From a virus: a stretch of 38,461 bases of DNA. Within the stretch, counting starts at the first letter, position 1. Each line of letters opens with the position of its first letter. Where the stretch lies: positions 1 to 38,461 of IMG/VR virus record IMGVR_UViG_3300037083_000012. The stretch is one strand, 5' to 3'. Below, piece after piece: positions 23,326-30,066 of this stretch. The notes beneath the pieces are model-generated. The model was not told where the DNA came from, ran no database searches, and worked only from the letters and a program-made list of their open reading frames with translations. The position numbers were made by a program, and so were the translations under genes.

Positions 23326-23419
23326 ATCCAAGATAACTGAGTGTGTAGAGCCCCAGATTATATACTATGTCATTTTTAAGTCAACACCTTCCTTAGCTCT
23401 AGAGGAAAAAGGACTAAAA

Positions 23420-24265
23420 ATGACAGATCATGAAGAAAAAGACTCTCCTAATTATTACGCGCATCTCATAGCACCAGTTAGATATTCCAAAAAGTTAGAG
23501 GCCGCCGCTAAACTTCTTTATGCTGAAATAACGGCCTTATCTAATAAACATGGATATTGCTGGTCTTCAAATAAATATTTCGCAGAGTTATATGATGTGG
23601 ATACACGAACTATCCAAAGATGGATGCAGTCACTAAAGGACGAAGGTTTTATTGTTATCGAGTTGCAAACGGAAGGCATACAAACAAAAAGAAAAATTTG
23701 GATTACAGAGACGATTAAATATAATCTTACAGAACGACAAAATTGTCACCCCCCCACGACAAAATTGTCACCCCCCCCTGGCAAAAATGTCGTACCTAAT
23801 ACTAAACCTAATACTAAACCTAAGAAACTACTTACTAGGAAAGAGGAGGCTACGCCTCAAGAAGTAGTATTTCCATGCCTTGACCAATTAAAACTCTCAG
23901 CCTCCAAGAAGAGACAGCTTTCCAAGAAACACTCTGAGGAGATCCTGATAGACGCGGTTAAGAAAGCCATGGCCTGGAAAGGGAAGAAGTCGCATGAAGC
24001 GGCCATTGAGACGATACTCTCCCGGGCAGGGGATTGGAATCAGGCTCCCGACAAAGAGGACATCATTGAAAAAAATAAAGAATATCTCAAAGGATTAGAA
24101 AAAAATGATGGCAAGAAACTGGGAAAATATCGCTGTATTGTCGCATATCAAACAATAGAATTTATCTCTGAAGGAATGGGAGCGATTCCCAAAATATTCG
24201 ACGTAAAACAATTAGATTTCGTTGATCAGGTCAATGAATTTATAAAACAAAACAAGCCGAGATGA
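23420..24265 (+). CDS. replication initiation protein with N-terminal winged helix-turn-helix
   Basis: The 281-aa protein has an N-terminal domain with LLYAEITALSNKHGYCWSSN, KYFAELYDVDTRTIQRWMQS and L-DEGFIVIE. This is the HTH_36-type fold of phage and plasmid replication proteins. A Pro/Lys linker and a helical C-terminal part follow. ATG 23420 is chosen over an upstream start (23294) because AAGGA lies 9 nt before it and the longer reading translates a hairpin. The stop lies in the loop of the next hairpin. An origin-binding role is inferred. Confidence 0.7.
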   Translation: MTDHEEKDSPNYYAHLIAPVRYSKKLEAAAKLLYAEITALSNKHGYCWSSNKYFAELYDVDTRTIQRWMQSLKDEGFIVIELQTEGIQTKRKIWITETIKYNLTERQNCHPPTTKLSPPPGKNVVPNTKPNTKPKKLLTRKEEATPQEVVFPCLDQLKLSASKKRQLSKKHSEEILIDAVKKAMAWKGKKSHEAAIETILSRAGDWNQAPDKEDIIEKNKEYLKGLEKNDGKKLGKYRCIVAYQTIEFISEGMGAIPKIFDVKQLDFVDQVNEFIKQNKPR

Positions 24266-24272
24266 CTCGGCT
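24255..24272. other. 7-bp hairpin with the stop codon in its loop
   Basis: AGCCGAG (24255-24261) and CTCGGCT (24266-24272) flank ATGA, which contains the TGA of the replication gene. It precedes the next gene's AAAGGA site. Confidence 0.65.
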
Positions 24273-24284
24273 AAAGGAAAAAAC

Positions 24285-24572
24285 ATGAAAGAAGACCATT
24301 CAATCGATAATTTAATCCCCGATTATGAGAGTGCTCTCTCATTAAATTTAAGTAAACTTAAAGGTTTAATAGATGAGATTAGAGAAAGATCATATCGTCG
24401 AGGTGTGACACATGGATACAGTTTTGGGATGTCTCATTGTGGATCATCGAAAGATGAAAATATAAAGAAAATAATGGAAAAAATTTACTTATGGAGTCGA
24501 GATATTAAAAAGACTGGAGGAGTTCCATGTACATATTTCGAGGAAATTCAAATGTATTTCCCAAAAGATTAA
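24285..24572 (+). CDS. hypothetical early protein
   Basis: The 95-aa helical protein contains RSYRRGVTHGYSFGMSHCGS and ends in an acidic, aromatic segment. No domain was recognised. AAAGGA precedes ATG, and hairpins lie on both sides of the gene. Confidence 0.6.
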   Translation: MKEDHSIDNLIPDYESALSLNLSKLKGLIDEIRERSYRRGVTHGYSFGMSHCGSSKDENIKKIMEKIYLWSRDIKKTGGVPCTYFEEIQMYFPKD

Positions 24573-24588
24573 ATAATATTAACATCAT

Positions 24589-24614
24589 GGCGGTAGGACT
24601 AAAAACCTATCGCC
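24589..24614. other. 9-bp hairpin before the RusA-like gene
   Basis: GGCGGTAGG (24589-24597) pairs with CCTATCGCC (24606-24614) with one G-T pair and an 8-nt loop. The next gene's AAGGA starts one base later. Confidence 0.65.
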
Positions 24615-24624
24615 AAGGAAACAA

Positions 24625-24993
24625 ATGCCTAAAATAACATGCGAAATACCAATACGCACAGTGAGCGAACTTAACTGCAATGAGCATTGGACTAAGAAAG
24701 CCAAGAGGCATAGGCAGCAGAAATTTTTTGTGCGAGAGGCATTGAAGCATGTGATCAAGCAGGTGACACTCCCATGTAAGGTGACGGTAACGCGATTGGC
24801 TGAAAGAACGCTGGATTCGCACGACAACCTGCCTTCATCAGTCAAATATCCGATTGACGCGATTTGTGAGCTTCTACGGCCCGATCTCGCGCCAGGCAGG
24901 GCAGATGACGACAAAGGCATTATAATCGCGTACGCGCAAAGCAAACAGGCAAAAATGGCAATTAGGATTGAGATAGAGTATGGAGGATCTTAA
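24625..24993 (+). CDS. RusA-like Holliday junction resolvase
   Basis: The 122-aa protein has the RusA layout: a beta strand start with a conserved Asn (LNCNEHW), a basic helix, then LDSHDNLPSSVKYPIDAICE and an acidic ADDDKGI before a last strand. The acidic residues after HDN and in DDDK match the metal-binding aspartates of RusA (D-DN ... D). RusA cuts four-way DNA junctions in phage recombination and replication. Length fits the family. It partners well with the annealing recombinase. Confidence 0.7.
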   Translation: MPKITCEIPIRTVSELNCNEHWTKKAKRHRQQKFFVREALKHVIKQVTLPCKVTVTRLAERTLDSHDNLPSSVKYPIDAICELLRPDLAPGRADDDKGIIIAYAQSKQAKMAIRIEIEYGGS

Positions 24994-24997
24994 ATAT

Positions 24998-25174
24998 ATG
25001 GAAACTATGGTAGGTTTGGATAAAGATGAGATGATATGGACATTCAGTGGCGGAAAGAGCATTCTGGGTCTTCGTTGCCTTTTGCATTATCTAGAATCAA
25101 GAGGATTTACGGGATTTTACACTTCTGAAGAAGTAGGTTTATACTTCATTAAAGGATCGAATGAAGATGAGTGA
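24998..25174 (+). CDS. small hypothetical protein
   Basis: The 58-aa product includes DEMIWTFSGGKSILGLRCLL and a final segment GFTGFYTSEEVGLYF. ATG 24998 is preferred because GGAGG lies 9 nt before it; a start at 24980 would overlap the resolvase gene. Function is unknown. Confidence 0.5.
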   Translation: METMVGLDKDEMIWTFSGGKSILGLRCLLHYLESRGFTGFYTSEEVGLYFIKGSNEDE

Positions 25175-25181
25175 TTCAGAA

Positions 25182-25358
25182 TCAAGAATGAGATCTCAAT
25201 GACTTCTTTGCCATACGATATTGACTGTGGATGAAGCGAATGGCATGATCAGGATCAATTAACGCCATTTTGTTAACATCCACATGTTGCTTCTTGAGAT
25301 TCTCGCACATCAAAGAGACAGCCATTTTCCGTTTTGTAGAGCCATTCAATTTTGTCAT
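25182..25358 (-). CDS. small overlapping hypothetical protein
   Basis: The 58-aa frame contains MAVSLMCENLKKQHVDVN and DPDHAIRFIHSQYRMAKKS, which look protein-like. ATG 25358 has GGGGA upstream. It overlaps the better supported minus gene 25273 by 86 nt in another frame. Only one may be real at that stretch, or a shorter start (25307) may apply. Confidence 0.35.
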   Translation of the reverse strand: MTKLNGSTKRKMAVSLMCENLKKQHVDVNKMALIDPDHAIRFIHSQYRMAKKSLRSHS

Positions 25359-25572
25359 GTTTTTGTTTCCCCAATACATCTTTAAGGTGTTCATTCTCAA
25401 TAAGAACATCACCCAAAATCTTTTTTAATGCCCCCACTTCAGCAAAGAGTTTCTTCCTTACTTTAGTCAAGCTATCACTCAGCGCATCAATTTGCTTTTG
25501 CATGATTTCAGCACGCAGCTCATCAGCGCTTTTATTTTCAATGTTAAATTCTAACTGAACGTCTACACTCAT
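25273..25572 (-). CDS. coiled-coil hypothetical protein
   Basis: The 99-aa protein has a beta start (VDVQLEFNIENK), a long coil (about residues 15-70) and a Cys-containing end (CLFDVRESQEATCGC). AAGAGG lies before ATG. It is one of few minus genes inside the plus early block. Function is unknown. Confidence 0.55.
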   Translation of the reverse strand: MSVDVQLEFNIENKSADELRAEIMQKQIDALSDSLTKVRKKLFAEVGALKKILGDVLIENEHLKDVLGKQKHDKIEWLYKTENGCLFDVRESQEATCGC

Positions 25573-25677
25573 AAAATCACCTCTTGGTAAGGATCATATT
25601 GTCGAGGTAGCATCAATTAAAACTCAACTGAAATTCCATAGATATGATATAAATTATTTTTTTTCAATAGGGCACTA

Positions 25678-25893
25678 ATGATTTCTGATGATGATTTAGA
25701 AAATATGGAAGACACTGATCTATTATCTATAGTAGATAGGTACAAATGCGTTAGATCTTTTGAATCCGAATTTATCGACTCACTCTATGAACGAGATGGA
25801 TTTACAGAAAATCAGAGAAATGCACTAATAAACATAATTGTAAAGTTTAGGATGATAAAAAAAATACAGATATATGAGATGAAAAATGATTAA
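25678..25893 (+). CDS. small acidic hypothetical protein
   Basis: The 71-aa helical, acidic protein contains LENMEDTDLLSIVDRYKCVR and DGFTENQRNALINIIVKF. Its end overlaps the methyltransferase start by 8 nt, so it may be coupled to it. No domain was recognised. Confidence 0.55.
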   Translation: MISDDDLENMEDTDLLSIVDRYKCVRSFESEFIDSLYERDGFTENQRNALINIIVKFRMIKKIQIYEMKND

Positions 25894-27151
25894 ATGGACT
25901 CTCAAAGAACTAGCCATTAAGGATCTAAAGAATCACCCCAAAAACCCACGCCAAATTAAAAAAGATCAGCTTGCGCGCCTCGCCGAAAATATGAATAAAT
26001 TCGGCCTAATCGACAAGCCAATCGTTAATGCCGATATGACCATCATTGGTGGACATCAGCGTATTCGCATTCTAAAGAAGCAGAAGGTTAAAACTATAGA
26101 ATGTTGGGTAGCACCAGAGCAATTATCAGACGATCAGGTTGATGAACTTTGCATTAGCCTTAATCTGCATGGAGGTGCATGGGACTTTGACATATTAGCA
26201 AACGAATGGGAGCCTTTAAAGCTATTGGAATATGGATTCACAGAAGAGCAGCTATTAGGACTCGCAGAAGGCGAAGGAAGTAAGTTAGATGATGAGTATG
26301 AATCCGAACTACTAGAACCGCCAAAGAATCCTAAAACTAAACCCGGTGACATCTACATCCTAGGCAACCATCGCCTGATATGCGGTGACTCAACCGATAA
26401 AGACACAGTCGATAAAGTACTTAATGGTGAAACACCCATATTAATGTGCACCGATCCTCCTTATGGGGTAGAATATGATGCTAGTTGGAGATCAAAAATA
26501 AAAACTCAAAAAGGAAAAACATCTATCGGTAAAGTAATGAATGATAATTTAATTGATTGGTCAGAATCATGGAAACAATTTCGCGGAACTATCTGTTATA
26601 TATGGCATGCGAGTATATTCGCTAGTGAAGTACAGAAATCATTAGAAAAATATGATTTTGAATTAAAATATCAAATAATTTGGGTAAAGCAACAAGCATT
26701 TAATCGAGGTGATTATCATTTTTATCATGAACCTTGTTTTTATATGGTGAAAAAAGGAAAAAATCATAATTGGAATGGAGATCATAAACAAAGGACTGTT
26801 TGGGAAATAGATTCTTTAAACCCATCAAGAAAATCAGAATCATTAGAAAATAATGAAAAAACAGCCCATTCGACCCAAAAACCATTAGAATGTATGGCTA
26901 AACCTATACGGAACAACACCGCGCCCGGCGAAGGCGTATATGACCCTTTCTTAGGATCAGGCACAACGCTAATAGCAGCCGAACAGCTAGGACGTAAATG
27001 TTTTGGAATCGAGCTAGATCCCGCCTATGTGGATATTATAGTTGACCGTTGGGTAAAGTATCGCGAGAAAAATGGATTAGACGCAAAAGTCACATTAAAT
27101 GACCATGATGTCTATTGGAATAGAATAATAGATTTAGGAAAAAAATCATGA
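25886..27151 (+). CDS. ParB-domain DNA methyltransferase (beta-class, N4/N6)
   Basis: The 421-aa protein joins an N-terminal ParB/Srx-like domain (about 5-130, with IIGGHQRIRIL at 53-63) to a DNA amino-methyltransferase. Motif IV TDPPYG is at 189-194 and the SAM site YDPFLGSGTT at 352-361, followed by FGIELDPAYV. The order IV then I is the beta class. It would methylate adenine or cytosine amino groups, possibly guarding phage DNA from host restriction. The central target-recognition part (about 200-330) is much more AT-rich than its flanks. Confidence 0.85.
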   Translation: MIKWTLKELAIKDLKNHPKNPRQIKKDQLARLAENMNKFGLIDKPIVNADMTIIGGHQRIRILKKQKVKTIECWVAPEQLSDDQVDELCISLNLHGGAWDFDILANEWEPLKLLEYGFTEEQLLGLAEGEGSKLDDEYESELLEPPKNPKTKPGDIYILGNHRLICGDSTDKDTVDKVLNGETPILMCTDPPYGVEYDASWRSKIKTQKGKTSIGKVMNDNLIDWSESWKQFRGTICYIWHASIFASEVQKSLEKYDFELKYQIIWVKQQAFNRGDYHFYHEPCFYMVKKGKNHNWNGDHKQRTVWEIDSLNPSRKSESLENNEKTAHSTQKPLECMAKPIRNNTAPGEGVYDPFLGSGTTLIAAEQLGRKCFGIELDPAYVDIIVDRWVKYREKNGLDAKVTLNDHDVYWNRIIDLGKKS

Positions 27152-27366
27152 AATCAGACGAAGATATACACCTTGGACATCAAATGATCATCAAAGAATT
27201 CAATAAATTGATGAGAGATGAGAAAGTGGGAAAGGGAAAAGTAAAATTTATGCGATTCGAACGATTATCCGACGAAGACACGTCATCTATTCGAGAAACA
27301 TGCCCCATTTGTTGGAACGAATCAGTAGCCTGCGTGTGCATGGAGGAAGATGCCCAGAGTTCCTAA
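27148..27366 (+). CDS. small zinc-binding-like protein
   Basis: The 72-aa protein has a helical start and a C-terminal ETCPICWNESVACVCMEED with CxxC and CxC, likely binding zinc. ATGA overlap couples it to the methyltransferase. Confidence 0.6.
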   Translation: MKSDEDIHLGHQMIIKEFNKLMRDEKVGKGKVKFMRFERLSDEDTSSIRETCPICWNESVACVCMEEDAQSS

Positions 27367-27763
27367 GAAATGCGAACATTGTAATGAAATTTACTGGTGC
27401 GAGCTTTCATTAATTTCCGAAGCTGTCCATGGTTGTCGAGGAGAAAATAAATTACATCTCATAGAAACAATAATTCATGAAGCAAGATCATATAAAATAG
27501 AAAAAATATATGTATCTAAGCCTAAGACATTAGAAACATATATATGTAATAACTGCGATCGTAAAATACAATCTAAAAGTAAGAGGGTATATTGTTGCAG
27601 GAGTTGTTATCATCACCATCATACTAAGCTCGCTAATGAAAGATGGATTAAAAGAAACAACGTAAAAAGGAAGCCTGCTTCTTGGGTAAATAACGCGCTA
27701 AATATGCGAGCTACTAAATCAGAAGGCAGTTGGTTAAAAAAATACAAATCAGTAAGGGGCTAA
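27350..27763 (+). CDS. putative zinc-finger protein
   Basis: The 137-aa basic protein has two Cys clusters, KKCEHCNEIYWCEL...GCRGE and YICNNCDRKI...RVYCCRSC, followed by HHHH. This suggests DNA or RNA binding. The C-terminal part is Lys/Arg/Trp-rich. It overlaps the preceding gene by 17 nt. Confidence 0.6.
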   Translation: MPRVPKKCEHCNEIYWCELSLISEAVHGCRGENKLHLIETIIHEARSYKIEKIYVSKPKTLETYICNNCDRKIQSKSKRVYCCRSCYHHHHTKLANERWIKRNNVKRKPASWVNNALNMRATKSEGSWLKKYKSVRG

Positions 27764-27764
27764 A

Positions 27765-27974
27765 ATGATCCTGCAATTATCTCCTAGTCTTCCAATCCTT
27801 ACCCCTAAAGGATCAGCCATTGCACATTTTTTGATAGACTATGGCATTGAATCTAATCTCATGTGGGTGTGTTTCATAGATGCTACCGGCGAATGCTGGA
27901 CATTTCAAAATCCAGACATTCGCGCGCAGAAAAACATTACTCAACATAGAAATAATATTACTTCGATTTCCTAA
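27765..27974 (+). CDS. small conserved-type phage protein
   Basis: The 69-aa protein follows a pattern common in phages: LPILTPKGSAIAHFLIDYGI, MWVCFIDATGECWTFQNPDI and RAQKNIT. Function is unknown. It ends the plus early operon and overlaps the convergent minus gene by 4 nt. Confidence 0.7.
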   Translation: MILQLSPSLPILTPKGSAIAHFLIDYGIESNLMWVCFIDATGECWTFQNPDIRAQKNITQHRNNITSIS

Positions 27975-28171
27975 TCTTCTTCGGTACTGATCATTTTCGT
28001 ATAATCATTTAATCTTTTATTAAGTATGCTCACAGAAAAATTGATATTATTTTCCATCATTATTTCTAACATAACATTTTTTTCTTCTAAATATCTATTA
28101 GATTTTTGCATCCAATATAAGCAAATATCTCTGATCTCTTCAATATTTTCGGAGTCATAAGGATTTTTCAT
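27971..28171 (-). CDS. hypothetical helical protein
   Basis: The 66-aa protein contains EEIRDICLYWMQKSNRYLEE and a short acidic end. The start overlaps the stop of the small HTH gene (ATGA). It is last in the 29532 minus cassette. Confidence 0.55.
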   Translation of the reverse strand: MKNPYDSENIEEIRDICLYWMQKSNRYLEEKNVMLEIMMENNINFSVSILNKRLNDYTKMISTEED

Positions 28172-28344
28172 TTCATGAACTCCAAATTTTCCAGCCTTCT
28201 AATAGTCAATTCAGACATTGGCCTGTTTGGGCTCTTCACCCATCGCATATAAGTCCCATATGGTATGTCTATTAGACGAGCCATCTTCTCTTTTGTGAGT
28301 CCAAGATGCAACCTTTGAGCCTCTAGTTTGTCGATTAGGTTCAT
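28168..28344 (-). CDS. 58-aa helix-turn-helix regulator
   Basis: This short gene reads MNLIDKLEAQRLHLGLTKEK, then MARLIDIPYGTYMRWVKSPN and RPMSELTIRRLENLEF. This is an XRE-like helix-turn-helix with the turn around IDIPYGTYMRW. It ends with a TGA overlapping the next ATG. It may act on the divergent region at 29533-29856 or on the early switch. Confidence 0.65.
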   Translation of the reverse strand: MNLIDKLEAQRLHLGLTKEKMARLIDIPYGTYMRWVKSPNRPMSELTIRRLENLEFMK

Positions 28345-28355
28345 TATTTTTTTCC

Positions 28356-28559
28356 TTATAAATTTCTATTTTTTATTTCTACTTTCAAAAAATCTTGAAA
28401 AAGATCTTCATATCTTTCGCGATTTTCATGTTTTAAAACATAAAGGGTCTCTTCGGCTTTCCTATGATCTCTACACGCATATAAGATAAATTCGTCAAAT
28501 TCTTCATATATTGCCGAATCAATCAAATGTAAGTTTCCATTTACTTCAAATTCTATCAT
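28356..28559 (-). CDS. small acidic hypothetical protein
   Basis: The 67-aa product contains AIYEEFDEFILYACRDHRKA and VLKHENRERYEDLFQDFL. No family was recognised. Its start overlaps the upstream gene by 4 nt. Confidence 0.55.
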   Translation of the reverse strand: MIEFEVNGNLHLIDSAIYEEFDEFILYACRDHRKAEETLYVLKHENRERYEDLFQDFLKVEIKNRNL

Positions 28560-28747
28560 GGCTTAATAATCTCCGAGTTAAGTTGCAAGCATCTTCCATT
28601 CATGCTACATGTCGCAGCTTCACTAAGTGTTTTTGTGTCGAAGTCAAAAAACATAATGGGAGTGTTTACAAGAATTTGCCATAGGATCGCATATTTAGTT
28701 TGTAAGTCTGCATCATTTATAAATTCCAATATTTCTAGCTTAGTCAT
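28556..28747 (-). CDS. small hypothetical protein
   Basis: The 63-aa product contains LEFINDADLQTKYAILWQIL and a Cys-containing end (TCSMNGRCLQL). It is coupled at both ends within the minus cassette. Function is unknown. Confidence 0.55.
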   Translation of the reverse strand: MTKLEILEFINDADLQTKYAILWQILVNTPIMFFDFDTKTLSEAATCSMNGRCLQLNSEIIKP

Positions 28748-28750
28748 TAC

Positions 28751-28969
28751 TTACCTCCGTTTAGTTGTGCTTCCATATTTCTTTCCTTCTTTAATTAGGT
28801 CGTAAATCATAATATGCATGGTATCCATTCTGGCATTGGCCGCAGCAATAGAGCTGATATTAGTTAGTGCTATCGACAAGGCAATTCCAAACAGAGCGAT
28901 ATTTACCGCAATGATTGCTATAGTGTCCGCATGGTCTTTGAAAAATTCCGTGTTGTTTTTAGGTTTCAT
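28751..28969 (-). CDS. single-span membrane protein
   Basis: The 72-aa protein has one apolar helix (about 16-37, TIAIIAVNIALFGIALSIAL) and a helical, basic end (KEGKKYGSTTKRR). Its plan resembles other small membrane/coil proteins here, without clear sequence kinship. Confidence 0.6.
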   Translation of the reverse strand: MKPKNNTEFFKDHADTIAIIAVNIALFGIALSIALTNISSIAAANARMDTMHIMIYDLIKEGKKYGSTTKRR

Positions 28970-29245
28970 TTAATTACTCCCAAACTTTTTCAATGTACGT
29001 TCTCTCAATGTTAATGCAGGCCCAGGTACATTTCTTTTATTGATTATTAATTTTGCATCATCTAAAAGATCTAATTTTCTTAACCATACATCTGCTATTT
29101 CCTCAGCATACTGATAATATCCTTCAGGCATCACGTCACCCGCTGTTTTTCTAGCCATGATGGAATCAATCCAGTGTTTAGTTTGTTGAATCCATGCTTT
29201 TTTAATTTCTTCTGCCCATGCGATTTGTTTCTCTGTACCTTTCAT
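28970..29245 (-). CDS. EKQIAWA-type phage protein, copy 2
   Basis: The 91-aa protein starts MKGTEKQIAWAEEIKKAWI and ends with LDLLDDAKLIINKRN and a basic tail. It is a paralogue of the next gene upstream. ATG 29245 is preferred because AAGGA lies 6 nt before it; the earlier in-frame start would overlap its neighbour. Family members occur in many phages without known function. Confidence 0.65.
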   Translation of the reverse strand: MKGTEKQIAWAEEIKKAWIQQTKHWIDSIMARKTAGDVMPEGYYQYAEEIADVWLRKLDLLDDAKLIINKRNVPGPALTLRERTLKKFGSN

Positions 29246-29259
29246 ATATATCCTTTTGT

Positions 29260-29532
29260 TTATCTTTCGTTTTCTTGTAATACACACCTGTAAAATGTCA
29301 AATCACTGCGGTTTTCTATGATAAATTTAGCATCTGTCAACGCGTTTAACCTGCTTGTGATAATTTTTATTTGTTCATCCGTATAGAGGGAAACATTGGT
29401 ATCTAATTTTCTAATAGCATCTGCTCTGATTTTATTTGCCCACTCTATTTGTTTTTCCGATCCTGTTAATTCTAATGAAACTTCGCTGCTGCCATTATTC
29501 ACGTAATATTCTAACATTTGGTCTTTTCTCAT
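29260..29532 (-). CDS. EKQIEWA-type phage protein, copy 1
   Basis: The 90-aa protein contains LTGSEKQIEWANKIRADAIR and LNALTDAKFIIENRSDL, matching the downstream gene over both segments. It heads the minus cassette, behind a strong promoter and an AGGGA site. Confidence 0.65.
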   Translation of the reverse strand: MRKDQMLEYYVNNGSSEVSLELTGSEKQIEWANKIRADAIRKLDTNVSLYTDEQIKIITSRLNALTDAKFIIENRSDLTFYRCVLQENER

Positions 29533-29627
29533 ATATATCCCTTTGTTTTTGTTTGTATCATCCTTTCCTACTTTAGCAACTGGCGCCTTGGCTACCAGCG
29601 TTACTCGCGTACTTGTTTGATGTACCT

Positions 29628-29656
29628 AATATAACACACATGTACATATATGTCAA
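29628..29656 (-). promoter_or_regulatory. strong minus promoter of the 29532-27971 cassette
   Basis: On the minus strand TTGACA (29656-29651) and TATATT (29633-29628) are exactly 17 nt apart. The 8-bp palindrome ATGTACAT in the spacer suggests repression. Confidence 0.75.
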
Positions 29657-29680
29657 CACACAATGATTAATTTAATTAAG

Positions 29681-29739
29681 TTAGCACATGAAGATAAAGA
29701 GTGCTAAATCCCATTGTCACTATAGGGTACTCCATAGTG
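29681..29739. repeat. two inverted repeats, possible recombination or operator site
   Basis: TTAGCAC-N13-GTGCTAA spans 27 bp, close to the 28 bp of resolvase-type crossover sites. CACTAT-N10-ATAGTG spans 22 bp and starts 11 bp later. Confidence 0.45.
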
Positions 29740-29802
29740 CGATACTAGAGAATAATTTGATTTAAATATAGATGTGTCACGTTAGAATCATGTTTAATAT
29801 TC

Positions 29803-29832
29803 TTGACAACATGTTATCAAATATCCTATTCT
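29803..29832 (+). promoter_or_regulatory. plus promoter for the 29857-31715 operon
   Basis: TTGACA (29803-29808) is followed after 18 nt by TATTCT (29827-29832), 25 bp before the first ATG. Confidence 0.55.
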
Positions 29833-29856
29833 CACTCTCACAAACAAGGGAATATT

Positions 29857-30066
29857 ATGGAATGGCCACAAGTCATATCAATCATTGGAGCCAATCTTGC
29901 TATGTTTTTATGGTCGGTTAGACAATCAAATACTTTTTACATGCACCTTGATAAAAAGATGGAAGACAACCGCAAAGAAACAAATGGACTAATAAAAGCC
30001 ATTCAAGAAGAAATTAAAGACTTCCATGAAAGACTATTTAAATTGGAACAGGAAAGAAAGAAATGA
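29857..30066 (+). CDS. membrane/coil protein, paralogue of 14035 and 34048
   Basis: The 69-aa protein reads MEWPQVISIIGANLAMFLWS, then VRQS, a helix and EIKDFHERLFKLEQERKK. It is nearly the same at both ends as the 58-aa minus gene 14035, with a longer middle. ATG 29857 is chosen because GGGA lies before it and the family starts MEW. Its TGA overlaps the recombinase ATG. Confidence 0.7.
   Translation: MEWPQVISIIGANLAMFLWSVRQSNTFYMHLDKKMEDNRKETNGLIKAIQEEIKDFHERLFKLEQERKK

Larger units (their letters stand above)
23052..23419. other. 368-bp non-coding region with three hairpins; origin candidate
   Basis: Between the Cro-like gene and the replication protein there is no convincing gene, only frames of at most 30 codons without good sites. 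It holds hairpins at 23051-23084, 23144-23171 and 23306-23325, AT-rich stretches (23104-23135, 23255-23290) and two copies of TCAACAAAAA. Placement beside the replication gene makes it an origin candidate. Confidence 0.4.
29533..29856. promoter_or_regulatory. 324-bp divergent control region
   Basis: No gene is seen here. It contains a near-consensus minus promoter (29628-29656) whose spacer carries the palindrome ATGTACAT (29640-29647), and a plus promoter (29803-29832). Two inverted repeats lie between them: TTAGCAC/GTGCTAA (29681-29707) and CACTAT/ATAGTG (29718-29739). They may be operators, or the recombination site of the serine recombinase encoded 320 bp away. Confidence 0.6.

Noticed and set aside
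23294-23419. Longer start of the replication protein at 23294
   Set aside because: It crosses a perfect hairpin and lacks a good site; ATG 23420 has AAGGA.
24585-24944. Minus frames across the RusA-like gene
   Set aside because: The plus frame has catalytic residues; the minus ones are mirror frames.
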